Assembly: GCA_019802505.1 (NCBI GenBank)
Contig: JAFMOC010000038.1
Coordinates: 855,001-919,000 of the forward strand
DNA from: Corydoras sp. C115
Lineage: Eukaryota; Chordata; Actinopteri; Siluriformes; Callichthyidae
Length of the DNA stretch: 64,000 nt
Direction: 5' to 3'
The notes under the pieces were generated by a model that was not told where the DNA came from, did no database searches, and saw only the letters and a program-made list of their open reading frames with translations. Position numbers and translations under genes: made by a program. Shown piece after piece: positions 51,138-62,823 of this stretch. Numbering within the stretch: position 1 is the stretch's first letter; each line of letters starts with the position of its first letter.

Positions 51138-51320
51138 GTTAAATTAATTCAGACGCGGTTAATAAACAAGTCTGCTAAACTATTATCTCGCTCAGCTTCA
51201 TGCTACTGTCAGTTTATCTTCTCTGCTCGGTAGAAGAGCATTAGTTGAAACTTGATTACTGCCCCCGAGTGGTTGGAGGTTATATTATATATATATATTA
51301 TATATATATTTATATATATA

Positions 51321-51512
51321 GGGAGCGGTAGCTCAGTGGTTAGGGTGTGGGGCTATCAATCTGAAGGTTGGGGGTTCAAATCCCAGGTCCACTGAAGTTC
51401 CCAATGTGGGTCCTTGAGCAAGACCCTTAACCCTCATTGCTCCAGGGATGTTGTGATGAACCCTGTGCTCACCTTGTAAGTCGCTTTGGATATAAGCGTC
51501 TAATAAATGACC
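51321..51512 (+). mobile_element. tRNA-derived SINE with L2-type tail, copy 2
   Basis: A close relative of the copy at 8930: A-box-like GTAGCTCAGTGG, B-box-like GGTTCAAATCC, body GTGGGTCCTTGAGCAAGACC and tail GTAAGTCGCTTTGGATATAA. AT-rich tracts border it. Outside those tracts the 13-bp sequence tggttggaggtta occurs on both sides (51270-51282 and 51539-51551), which may be a target duplication. It lies about 185 bp upstream of the ccndbp1 ATG, in the gap facing the acylphosphatase gene. Confidence 0.88.
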
Positions 51513-51587
51513 AAATATAATATATATATAAATATATATGGTTGGAGGTTACGTCTAAACTATTTTGCAGACAATATTCATTCATTT

Positions 51588-51991
51588 TAGGGCTGTATTC
51601 AACTAAGGATTTTCATAGTCGAATCTGATTCGTCAGATTTTCCCTATAGTCGACTGATAGTCGAATCAGTTAAAATTTCACCACAAGATGGCGCTATAAG
51701 CATAGTTTTTAAAAAAGATTTTTTTTTTATATTTTACTTGTTTTTCTAACAAAAGAAAACCTTTTTTTTGTTTTTCTTTTTTCTTTTTTTTATAAAAATT
51801 ATGATGATTTTATTTGACAAAAGGCTATATATATAACGAAAACAAAGACATTTCATGTAAAAACTAATGCTTAGCAGCAGCCATGGGCGCCCCCATGTGG
51901 TCAAAATGGTACATTCGACTATGAGGTTCATAGTCGACTACGGTTCTCCGAATCGGATCGTCGAATCAGCGAATATTGCAGCTCACCCCTA
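51588..51991. mobile_element. Possible hAT-like non-autonomous element
   Basis: The left end reads TAGGGCTG and the right end, reversed, TAGGGGTG. An internal 12-bp inverted pair, TCATAGTCGAAT (51613-51624) and its complement (51913-51924), adds a long imperfect inverted structure. No transposase is present. The flanks are ATTC-rich, so an 8-bp duplication cannot be shown. It could be another class of foldback repeat. Confidence 0.45.
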
Positions 51992-52049
51992 GTGTATTCA
52001 TTCATTCATTCATTCATTATCTTCCACTTAATCTTCCACTTTTGAATCT

Positions 52050-52572
52050 TCCAATTCAAAACTCTGCAGCCCGACTCGTGTTTAACCAGCCCAAGCGAAC
52101 TCATGTCACTCCATTACTCACTTCCCTCCATTGGCTCCCTGTAGCTGCTGCATTCAGTACAAGTCACTGACTCTGGCCTACAGAACCATTTCTGGATCTT
52201 CCCCCTCCTACCTTCACTCTATCTTTCCAAAATACACTCCGACTCATTCACTTCGCTCCAGTGATGATCGCCGCCTGGCGATTCCACCTCACCGAGGAGC
52301 TAATTCTCACTCCGTGGCGTTCACCACTGCAAAATGGTGGAACGTTCTTCCCAACTCTGTCCGTAAGGCAGAATCACTAAACAGTTTTAAGAAACTACTG
52401 AAGATACATGTTTTTAACAAATACCTGTTGTAGGGGAAAAAAAGGGGGGGGGGCAGCATCAAATAGCAATCAGGTTTGATGAATTTACAGTATAGTTGGT
52501 TTTCTCCATAACTTCTGACTTGTAATGTTCTCATTTGTAAGTCGCTTTGGATTAAAGCGTCTGCTAAATGAC
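52050..52572 (+). mobile_element. 5'-truncated L2/CR1-like LINE, 3' end of the reverse transcriptase ORF
   Basis: Translation shows the C-terminal signature of L2/CR1-clade ORF2: NSAARLV, LTSLHWLPV, YKSLTLAYRTI, SPSYLHSIF, HSLRSSD, then WWNVLPNSVRKAESLNSFKK and a stop. A one-base loss near 52150 puts the two parts in different frames, so it is dead. The non-coding 3' end, GTAAGTCGCTTTGGATTAAA followed by GCGTCTGCTAAATGAC, matches the tails of the tRNA-SINEs in this window. Confidence 0.88.
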
Positions 52573-52573
52573 T

Positions 52574-52790
52574 GGGGGGGGTTGGGATCCCCATGCCCAT
52601 CCATGGGAAAACGTGGGCAGAGACACACTCACTCACTCACACCGACACACACACAAACACACAATATATATGGGGCAATTTAGAGCATCCAAGGAAACTG
52701 AAGAACCCGGAGAAAGCCCACGAGGAAACTCCACCCAGATTCGGATTCGCAGCGCTGAATAGAGAGCTAACCACTGGGCCACCATGTCGT
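52574..52790 (-). mobile_element. Mermaid/DANA-type SINE, copy D (degraded)
   Basis: A reverse-orientation remnant. CCCCATGCCCATCCATGGG, a TATGGGGCAATT segment and the head GCTAACCACTGGGCCACCAT are recognisable. Most of the conserved core is lost. It abuts the LINE tail. Confidence 0.7.
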
Positions 52791-53065
52791 CTGTTACAGA
52801 CAATACATTGTATTGTATTGTGTAATGTGCACTCATAGGCAGAAACCCTACTCAACAAAACTAATAATATATTTATCCCCTTTACAACATAATGCTGACC
52901 TAGAGCAGCTTTACTGCACCTAGTGGTCTTTACACACACAGTGTAAGTCAGACTTGTTAGTCAGTTTTTTTGGGATGACCTCTTCCTCTTTAAATGGCAC
53001 TGGTGGTCGAATTCAAGTTGAGATGCAACTTGAGCTAGATGCTAAAGGTCTTCACCAGAATAGAA

Positions 53066-53662
53066 ATGTCTGAGGAAAGTAGCAGTGATCTGTGCTCTGT
53101 GGATTTTGAGATTTTCGGCCATGTTCAGGGTACGGAGTAGCATTTTTCATCAGAAATAACCTATTAATTGCACACTTGATGTAACAAACCTGTATAAATT
53201 GCTGTTATGTATTTTTTTTGCCCTAATTAAATATATAATTAATATTTACAAACTATTTCAGCTGCTCATACCTTATATTGAGTTTAGTATAATGTAAGAG
53301 GCCAAGCAAATTGAAAAATGTGAAAGTTGAAAACTTGTCTCCTATAAGAGCTAATGTTTATATTTATAGACTCAATCTAAAAAAAAACATGCCAGGTGAC
53401 AGTCGAATTCATTTCTGCATGAATACATTCACAACAGTCTGTTGTGCAGATTGGATGTATGTGCTTTTGTATATGTTCTTATAAGATGATCTTTACAGTA
53501 TACTGTTTCGCATATTATTCTTTGGACAGGTGTCTGCTTTCGTATGGTGAGTAACCCTCAGTGAACTATACTTCTGCTGGCTTCAAAAATCACTAAGTCT
53601 TACAGCCCATGATTTTATAACCATACAGTATGTATTTTAGGACCATTTTAGAACTAATTAAG

Positions 53663-53694
<32 letters not shown>

Positions 53695-56600
53695 ACAGAA
53701 TACTTTTTAATTTATTTTTATTTATTAATATTATATTATATTATATTTATTATAAACTGTAAAATAGAATATTGCATGATTTATGCACTAATTACTTGAT
53801 TAAACATTCAGTATTTTGTTCATTATACTTTATTTTCAGCAGCTTTATCTGACCTATCTTGTTAAGTGTCAACCTTGAAGAAAAATGCAAATAAGCAAAA
53901 CAATGTTTAATATTGTCACTCTCTCAGTACACAGAGAAAAAAGGACTAAGCCTTGGTCTGGTTGGTTGGGTGATGAACACTTACGCAGGGACAGTTGTGG
54001 GACAAGTACAGGGACCACGACATCTGGTTAATGAAATGTGAGTGGATCAGCACCTTTCTAAATACAGTATTATTATATTACAGTATATTATAAGTGCAAA
54101 AAACATCATAAAACATCATTTAAAATGTTCAAAAGGATAAAAATACAATTAGATTCTTAATGGATGCTTGTTTGTTTTATGTTATAACTATGATTGTTTG
54201 TTGTGCAGTGTTTTAAGAAATGAATAATGTGTATTTTGTGCTAATATTGACTGAAAACATTTTTTACAGTAGCAGTATTTTCTACACATACACATTGTAA
54301 TTGTAAATAGTTAAGATGAACTGTAAAAAGTCATAAAGCTGATAAAAAAAAAAACTTCCTTTCAATAATTAAAGTAAGCTATATTATTAATATAATATCA
54401 AAATACAAAAGTCATCAATCAAATAGCTTTTACTGCTTTTTTTCTTTGTAATTAATTTAATATTGCACATACTTTGCACAATTAAGAAAGAAAATATTTA
54501 ATTTCGAATGAAGTTTAAAAAAAAAAAAAAAAAAACACCTGACTTGTACACTATATGTATTACCAGCAGATGTCAGACTTTAACAGCTTTAAACTTACTC
54601 ACTTTCTAACGCCACACAATGTACCGTGGTACATTCAATAAAACATGATCAATAAAGCATCGTTATGAAAGTTTAAACCTATTTACATATTTATGTAGAT
54701 ATACGTAGATATAAAAATATACGATTTGATGTATGCATTTAAAACATGCTGGATAAGTTAAAACTTTACTGCACAGTAAACACAGTACCATCTGGAGGGA
54801 ATTCCATATCACACATTTTTAGACACATAAAAAAATGTCAAATTTTACACAGAAAGATTTTGTTCTTTCTGCCTGGGAATCAAACTCTATCTAATTAATA
54901 TTTTTTAAAAAATCACCTAAACCTTTTGCCACTTGTGTAAATGCATACAAATACAGGACCTCATGTAATGTCTTAACTTATATTTGTGTTAATCATTATT
55001 GTTATTATTTATTTATATTTTAAAGTAAATAGTTTTTTTTTAATATTAAATTGATTAATTCTGTCTTTTTCGTTACATCTTTTAAAAGGTGATAATATTT
55101 ATATTGCTAATAGCTGTAAGATATAATTTTTTTTGCAGTTTTTATTCTTTTTTTCTGTTTTGTTAGGACATAGTAACAGACCATCACACTCCTTAACTGG
55201 ACTATTTTAGCATCAGTACAGGACCCATGGGTTCTCTGACCCAAATCAGGCAGGGATAATGGCAGAACTGCACAGAATACATGAAAGCAAATGACAATTT
55301 TAGCTAGGCTTTTTTGGGCATTCTACGAAATTACAATGACTAACTTTTTTTTAATAAGCAGTGATAGATTGTGAATGTTGTTTTGCATTCTCAATAATTT
55401 ACTAAAAACATTCTAACAAACTAAAAACTAAAATGTATAAAATAATTGCATATTCAGTGCATGTATGAAAATGTATATTCAGTGCATGTCTTATGTCAAA
55501 ATTTGTTGATTATGTGAAAATCGGTTATTACCTATTAAAACATTTTAAATAATAACGTCATTGCAGAAAATGGCTAATCTACTTTCAGTTTTGCTAAACC
55601 TAACCTCAAAAAAACAACACACTTAAAACAACAAATGTGTCAATGCCATTGTACAGGTCATAGCTTATATTTAATTTTACTATTTTGTTAAATTTAGTAT
55701 AAACACATGAAGTTTTCATTTAAATATGACGAATCATATACTATGCAGATTTCACTTTTAATTTCACTTAAATTGATTTGCATTGAACAAGTTGAGCAAA
55801 CATTCCAGAAGGTGTATAAGATAGGAATTGGGTTGGAAAAATTAAATGAATGTGTAATCCTGATGTTTTAAGACAAGGCCCAGAACGTTGAACTTTACTA
55901 AAGTGGCATAGTAGTGCACTGGTTTGCCTTCTTACATCACATTAAGAAATTCCTGAGTTTATTTACCAGCCCCCCCACTCCAGAAAAATATTACCCACTG
56001 AGCTGTCTAAAATTTTAAATTCTACATTGCATAAATGTTATTAATACTATTTGACAGAGAAACTACACAAACATAAAGTAATTTTACCCTTTAAAATCTA
56101 AAGCTTTGTCTTTATGTTTTGTATGCATAGTCATACTGAACATAAAGGTGTCCACATAAAATGGCCCGGTAACGATTTTACAGAAGCCACTAATCCTAAT
56201 TATGTTATAAAGTTCCTAGAGTCTCATAGCTTTTAATGTAAAGCAACAGCACTACCCAATGTGTCACAGTGCTAGTTGTTTTAGTTGACAATTAATTACC
56301 AACATCTCTGCTGACTGAATAAGGAATTACTAATAAGAAAATTAATGGAAGCATTTCAACAATGCTTAATTACTTCACTCATCATAGCAGCAACCAGTTC
56401 CATCTCATTACGGTATAAAGCACAAGGACAGATTACATCTACAACTTGTACAAATAAAATGTACAACAAAGCTTTAATGCAACTTTCCTCTGTATGAACG
56501 ATTACTCTGCAAACATATTCTAATTTACTATTTAGACTATTTTGTAGTTCAGTTTATATTATATGATATTGTATATTTACTGTCAGAGTAAGTATATTTT

Positions 56601-56849
56601 ATTGTTTTTTTCCTAACAATTTTTTAACATTACTAAGACTTAATAAATCACAATTTGTAGGTCCATAAAACATCTTCTTCTTCTTTCTGTTAAACAACCT
56701 TAATTTAAACTCTCTTTGTTCTTCTTCTTCACAGGAAGGTATGGCTAAGTAAGGAAGGGAGCCCTAGCAGTCGTATCACCCGGGCTGTTTTTAAAAACGA
56801 GAAGGCCATTTCCAAGCTTGAGGTCTCAGGCTTTTCTACTCGATTCTGA
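53066..56849 (+). CDS. acyp2: Acylphosphatase (acyp2-like), 4 exons
   Basis: A small cytosolic enzyme that hydrolyses carboxyl-phosphate bonds such as 1,3-bisphosphoglycerate. Exons 53066-53129, 53530-53546, 53928-54037 and 56735-56849 join in phase to 101 residues (family about 98-99). The signature VQGVCFRMYTE carries the phosphate-binding loop and catalytic Arg (about residue 26). LGLVGWVMNT carries the catalytic Asn, followed by AGTVVGQVQGP. The C-terminal half has WLSKEGSPSSRI and NEKAISKLE. CFRMYTE and GSPSSRI match the muscle-type isozyme ACYP2 better than ACYP1 (FFRK, GSPKSHI), though LGLVGWV is ACYP1-like, so isotype is probable and not certain. Exon 2 is only 17 nt. It is transcribed away from ccndbp1; their ATGs are 1.9 kb apart with the transposon cluster between. 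Confidence 0.92.
53663..53692. repeat. (TA)n microsatellite in acyp2 intron 2
   Basis: A short perfect TA run between exons 2 and 3. Confidence 0.9.
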
Positions 56850-59800
56850 AATACACCATAACTAAACACATCCAGCATTTTGCAGTCTTTTGAAGTAATA
56901 ATGTTTTGAATAATTTAGTTCTATTATTTTGGAGTAACAGTTACTATCATACTACTGACTTGGATGTTTTAATGAATATGCAAAATATATGCGCATGTCT
57001 CTTCGAATAATGTATTCAAATGTTCCACTAATGGTTTTTATACCACTGTTTAAAGTCATGTCATGAGTGTTTATTAAGTGTATATTGTACATAATTTGCC
57101 TGGCCAAAGAACAATTTTTAACAGATTTTTCTGTGTAAACCTTGTACAAATACGTCCTAATTTTCTTTTGGAGTTTGCTGGAAAAGCTCTTTAACTCTTC
57201 TGTCAAATGTTGTCAAAATAATACAATGCAAATGACTATTGTAATCAAAGTGAGGACAGTTTAAAGTAACATACTGTATATGTGTTACATTATTTGCCAG
57301 ACAATGCCTATCAAATGTACCTACAATATTTATTGTATTGTGCAGATCCCCCTGTAGTTTATTATAATTTGCATTTGTGCCTATAATTTATTTTTAAAAA
57401 TCCAGTATTAAATTTAGGTTTTTAATGTTATTGTTAGGCAATTGTGATTTACATTTACGTTTACATTTAGTTATTAAGCAGACGCTTATCCGAAATGACT
57501 TACAAATGAGAGAACAACACAATTCAGTAGTTAAAAAGCAACCATCTACATTGTAATATTATTAACGTGGACATTCTTCGATATACCGTCCAAGTGTAGA
57601 TGTAATTTGAGTTGTTTTTGGAAAATGCTAAATGTCTCAGCTAAAGTTTTCAACTGCAGTAAAATACAAATCAGATAAAAGATAGCATAAGCAGAGCAGA
57701 TGCGGGGGTGGATTGTTTCACTCCAGATGGTGGGGAGTTTAAAAACCAGACATTTCCTCTTATATATGATTGGAAACATTGTATCTTAATTTCATTTACA
57801 CATTCAATTTCTTAATGCTGTACTTATGAAGAAACTACAACATATAAAGCAAAATACCATATAAAAGTAACTGCATTTGTATATAACTTTCAAAGTCTCT
57901 CTAATTTATATTAGCCTGGACAAGCTACAAATATTGGCATTAATGAAGAGGAGAAAACCTATTATTAATTAAAGTCTTCAGCTGTTGACAATGCAGTTAT
58001 GCAATACTAATGTAGTGTCTAATTACACCACTACTTTTTAATAGACTTTAATTCCCAAAGTGAAACATTGTGATAGTATATTAATAACAGTGAATGTTTT
58101 TTTCATTCAGCAGGTCCTGCATAGCTAATCAAATATGATGGCTATTAGAAATAAAAAAATAACAAATGGAACTATTCAAGAGACAAACATTTCTTAAATA
58201 TAGGATCTAATGATGACCATTATTTCATCTAATAATGATGAAAAAAAATCTAATGATGACCTGAGAAAACAAAGTTAGAGTTACAGTGTGAGCTTATTAT
58301 CCAACAACTTTTTCATTTTTTATTGAACCACTAATTGAATGTGTTTAAAAGTTGAGTTTAAACAAAAGCCATACTTTTGTGTGACAGGTGTTTTTGATAA
58401 ATGTCTAAGTGGCTAGTAATCAATAATTGTTTGAGTTCTAGTACCAATCTGTCTCTGTTACATAACCACAATCCGGCATTGATTGCGCCCTACAGCTTTT
58501 GTATGTGTGTCATAGTATTCATCCAAGTGCCTGGGTTTCCATAGAGATGACTAGATGGGTCTTTTATTCACAGGCTTATGTAATGTAGCCATACTTCATT
58601 TTACCGTGCTGAGAGCTACAGTATTGAAGCAACTACACATTTGAAAAGAAACTTCACTCGATATTTTAGTGTTGCCATAGTGTGCAAAAGTCCAAAATCA
58701 AGCTCTATGGTTTCTAAGATACATCTGTCATGAACAAGCAAAGAACACAAATTCTCTCACATTGGTGAGAGACAATAATTGTTCAGTTTAGTTCATTGGG
58801 ATGGGTAAAGGATCCCACAGACACAGTCAATGGCAAACCAATTGGCACTGAGCCAGTGAAGTCTACTCCATAATACAGTCTATTGTTCAAGTCTTCATAA
58901 TAACAGCAGATTAAAGCCTGTCGGCCTTTATTAAAAAATTTATTTTGTGTGTGTGTGCTTAAACTATATAGCTCCCCAAAACCCCCAAAGAGCAAGCTGA
59001 AGTTTTTAAGGCTCAGTAGCAGACTCATTCTTAAGCGGCCGGGCAGAATTGACAGTGCAGGACACCCAACTACAAATTAGAAAAACTAGTTCAGTGTGAC
59101 CGTCCTGCAGAACTGCAATGCCTCTAGTGCAAAAAAAATAAAATCCAGGTTCTGTACAGTAATTTTCACTGAGGTGATATGAAGTAGTGACTCTTTAATG
59201 TGTCTTTAACCTTTTATACAAGGTGCACTGATTTTTTTGATTTATGTAACTGATCTTATGAAAATGCTTTCTAAAATCCAATATATTGTAAACACAGATA
59301 TTTTCTCTTTTGCGTTTAAAATGACTGATTTGCAAATTAAAATAATTAGTTTTGCATGTGGATATTTGCATGAAACTCTGCAAATGCTTTTCCAAGGAAC
59401 CCAAGTATTGAATGCCCTCTGGATGTACTGTACGCCAAATGTGGGCAGAAAAAGGAATTAAGGGAAATGTGCAGAGTGACTGACCTTCCATCTAACCACC
59501 CACCATTCTGCTTGCATTCTTCTGCTTGAAATCAAGGTTAGAATCATGCTTTTTCCTAGTGCTGGCCCTCCTCCCACTCATGCTCTTCATCATGGCTCCC
59601 TCTCTGCTTACGAGATCCTGAAATGCTTTTTGTGGTGGCCATAGCAACTGCTCTGCATAAAGCAGCCCTACACACAGAAGAAAGGAAACTCATCTCACAC
59701 CACAGCCCACTCTACATGGTTGCATTGTTGCTGTTCCAGAAAAGACAGCTTTCAAGATTAATCATGAACAATTACAATTATGGAAAAGTAAATTCATTTA

Positions 59801-61200
59801 TCACATCACAATATATTTTGATGATATTTTCTATTAGTATAATTTTTATATATGTTTAGTAAATTTCAGTCTTTGTAATATCACCAAATTTTTCATTTAA
59901 AATGTAGTTTAAATAACACTCTCTGTCTCAGTGAAATCACTAAATAGGATAGAAATGTCTTGTCAAAAGAAAAAAATACAAGTTAAAACCACATGATTGT
60001 AAACAGAATAGATGATAAACATTTACCATATTTATCAGGTTTGCTTGAACAAAGTAGTTACATCATACTTCAAAACTCAGGTTAAAGGGCCTAATTCAGG
60101 AGCCAGACTAGCGCTGACTAACAGTGAATGGGATGGAACTATCAACTTTCTGGTCCACAGTCCAGACTACTAGACTGCAAATAGAACATTTTACGTTAAA
60201 AGTTACCAAACATGACCAAAATCAAATTCTGTCCATAGTATGTTTGGACAAAATTACCATGCTAATGAACTATGGAAGAAAGAACATGCATTCTTTGTAA
60301 TCATGAACTATGCACAACCATTTTGCAGTCTTTTTGCAGAAAACTCTGATTGTCTGACTACCAAATATAAAGTTCGTAAAGAATGAAACATGTTTTTTAG
60401 ACAATAATATTAGGCAGTTATGATTAAGTGATTTTACATTTGTCAAAATACCATTTGTCAGTGTTTTATTTAACAAATAAATAAATCAAGAGCTTTAAAA
60501 CAGAATCACATTTGAACCCTGCCTTTAAAAAGAAAATGCACAGCATTTAGCATTTAAAATGATATTTTAAATGAACTGCACAAACTGCAGTTTGTCTACC
60601 TTCAAAATTTACCAAATAGACAGGTGATTAAATAGCAAATGTCCTATCATTATTATGCTTATTTGTAATTTGTTTCATTGTATGTAACTGTAATTTTCTC
60701 TGTGAGTATTAAATTTATAAATTATGGCTCACCTGCAGCTACTTATGTGTTTTGTAACAGCACTACATTTTATTCTTAGCTATCAACTACATAAGGTAAA
60801 GAAAATGGTATCATGTTAAATTAAGTATCACATTCTGTGTACTAAACATGACTTATTAATTTTAACCAGCAACCATGTTCAGTCTCCATAAATACCTGTT
60901 GAGTGTTTTTGGAGAACAACGAGTTGCTAAGCAACCATTCGAGGAACTTGGGTGCTACAAATGTTTGAAATGTGAATAGTTCCACACTCGGCGTAGGCGG
61001 CATAATACCAAGCTCCCCGATTAGCTCCCATGAAAATACTAAAGCTTACAGAAAATATTGTTAGAAAATATGGTTCCTGTTGTTCGTCCAACCAATAAAT
61101 TCTTTCTTTAGCATCAACTGAAATGACCATCATCACAAGCAATGTCTGTACCTCTTACCTTATTGTAATTTCACAAACTCTTAAAAGCCCAGAATGTACA
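56850..61200. other. Intergenic region downstream of acyp2
   Basis: The left part should hold the acyp2 3' UTR. About 57455-57512 is a reverse copy of the L2/SINE tail (AAGCAGACGCTTATCCGAAA). About 60080-60180 has an old SINE-like fragment. No other conserved coding sequence was seen. Confidence 0.55.
57455..57512 (-). repeat. Isolated L2/tRNA-SINE 3' tail, reverse orientation
   Basis: Reverse complement reads TTGTAAGTCATTTCGGATAA then GCGTCTGC, the shared tail of the LINE and tRNA-SINEs in this window. Upstream body is not recognisable. Confidence 0.7.
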
Positions 61201-61210
61201 GCTCTGAGGT

Positions 61211-61382
61211 GCAGACCCCGTGTTCTCCCCGTGTCTCCCCGTGTTCTCCCCGTGTTCTTCCATGTTCTCCCCGTGTCTGTCTGAACGCAGACACGGGGAG
61301 AACATGGAAACTCCACCCATATTGGGATTCGAACCTGTAACACAAGCACTGAAAGGTGAACGTCCTAACCACTAAGCCACCA
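61211..61382. mobile_element. Rearranged Mermaid SINE fragment, copy E, with 22-bp inverted repeat
   Basis: The left piece has several copies of CCCCGTGTTCTCCCC in forward orientation. The right piece is in reverse orientation and includes the head (GTCCTAACCACTAAGCCACC). Positions 61258-61279 and 61288-61309 are perfect 22-bp inverted arms around an 8-bp loop, so the conserved SINE core faces itself. Confidence 0.75.
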
Positions 61383-61686
61383 TTAGGGTCGCGGTGGGGT
61401 TCCCCATGCCCATCCAGAGGAGAACGTTTCGGGCGCTGGGCAGACACACCCAGGACAGGGCGCCAACCCATCGCTGGGCACTCACTCACACACACACACT
61501 CTATAGGGGGCAATTTGGAGAACTCAATTGACTTGATCCATGTTTTTGGACTGTGGGAGGAAACCGGAGAACCCGGAGGAAACCCACGGGGACAACATGG
61601 AAACTCCACCCAGATGGGGATTCGAACCAGGAATCCCTAATGCTGAGAGGTGAACGTGCTAACCACTAAGCCACCGTGCCGCCCGT
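61383..61686 (-). mobile_element. Mermaid/DANA-type SINE, copy F
   Basis: Reverse-oriented copy with ATTAGGGTCGCGGTGGGG at its left, the core CATGGAAACTCCACCCAGAT and the head AAGCCACCGTGCCGCC at the right. It abuts copy E directly, so the junction is either nested insertion or a recombination joint. Confidence 0.88.
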
Positions 61687-61858
61687 TTTACCCTTTTATT
61701 TTTAATTGTATTATGCGTTAGGTTGAGTGCAGTGACTCTGGTGCTGGGGGTAGGTGTTTGGGGTGTTTGGGGGGGGTGAAGGCGTCTGATGCCCCTCCCC
61801 TCTGTGAAACGCGCTGCCTCTCTGCAGTGAGAGCTCAGCTCAGCTGCTCCTGCCCTGG

Positions 61859-61966
61859 ATGCTGCTGCTGCTGCTACAGCTACAGGACGGACTCAGGACA
61901 TTCAAACCCCACATCTCCATTTACTTGTTCAACTCTTGCCGAGGTTCTCTCGCCGATTCTCATTTG
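61859..61966 (+). other. Possible first exon of a rightward gene
   Basis: A comparatively GC-rich island (about 61740-61990) in AT-rich surroundings contains an ATG at 61859 followed by a CTG-rich stretch. The frame stays open for 36 codons to a strong donor, GTAAGT at 61967-61972. The translation starts with a leucine run and matches nothing I know, so it may equally be a non-coding 5' exon. No downstream exon was recognised before the window ends. Confidence 0.35.
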
Positions 61967-62434
61967 GTAAGTTCAAGCTACGTGATCTGATCGATTTATG
62001 CGGCTGAAATTGTGTTCGTGAGACACGCGGTTTGTTTTGGACGCTGCAGATGCACTGGCGTGGTCTCCTACTTTCATTCTCCAAGGTTAAAATCTAATGA
62101 CGTACTTGTGTCTGAATGCATTGGCAGTGTAGGTGATGGCAGAATTAAAGAAACAATAGAAGACTTTAGGGAAGGTAGTGCGATTTTTCTGGAGATTGTG
62201 AGATCTGCAGTGTTGAGCCAGTGCCAGTGCAGCTTCGATGCCTTCCAGTGACAGTTCATGCGACGCATACAGTATAAGGGCACATTAGTTGGGCCTGGGG
62301 TGTTGACTCTTTAATCAATGCATCAATAGCTCAATGTCCATTAGATATGTTTCTACCTGTGGAGCTGATTCCGTTTAGAAACTGTACCTGTCAGTGTGGG
62401 TGGCTCAATCTGATGCAGATACTGCGCACATTCA

Positions 62435-62810
62435 TTCATTCATTCATTCATTCATTCATTCATTCATTATCTTCCGCTTTATCCTCTATTAGGGTCGCGG
62501 GGGGTTCCCCATGCTCATCCAGGGGAGAACGTTTCGGGCGCTGGGCAGATACACCCAGGACAGGGCTCCAATCTATCGCCGGGCACACACTCACACACAC
62601 AGACATGCACAAAAACACTCTACGTGGGGCAATTTGGAGAACTCAATTGACTTGATCCATGTTTTTGGACTGTGGGAGGAAACCGGAGAACCCGGAGGAA
62701 ACCCACGCGGACACGAGGAGAACATGGAATCTCCACCCAGATGGGGATTCGAACCGGGAATCCCTAGCGCTGAGAGGCGAACGTGCTCACCACTAAGCCA
62801 CCGTGCCGCC
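62435..62810 (-). mobile_element. Mermaid/DANA-type SINE, copy G, with 13-bp target-site duplication
   Basis: The most complete reverse copy: an ATTC tandem run, CTTCCGCTTTATCC, GGGTCGCGGGGGGTTCCCC, the conserved core and the head CTAAGCCACCGTGCCGCC. The direct repeat ctgcgcacattca flanks it at 62422-62434 and 62811-62823. Confidence 0.93.
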
Positions 62811-62823
62811 CTGCGCACATTCA

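Noticed and set aside
52131..52433. A 100-codon plus-strand frame as a cellular gene
   Set aside because: It is the C-terminal reverse-transcriptase ORF remnant of an L2/CR1-like LINE, separated by a frameshift from the upstream part.
60927..61142. A 71-codon minus-strand frame with a hydrophobic stretch
   Set aside because: No start context, no known family and no repeat of the pattern; kept out as unsupported.
61181..61609. A 142-codon open frame on the minus strand, and similar frames at 50545-50842, 61356-61640 and 62511-63007
   Set aside because: They lie in Mermaid-type SINEs and give near-identical peptides from the conserved SINE core (for example SHSPKTWIKSI), not genes.
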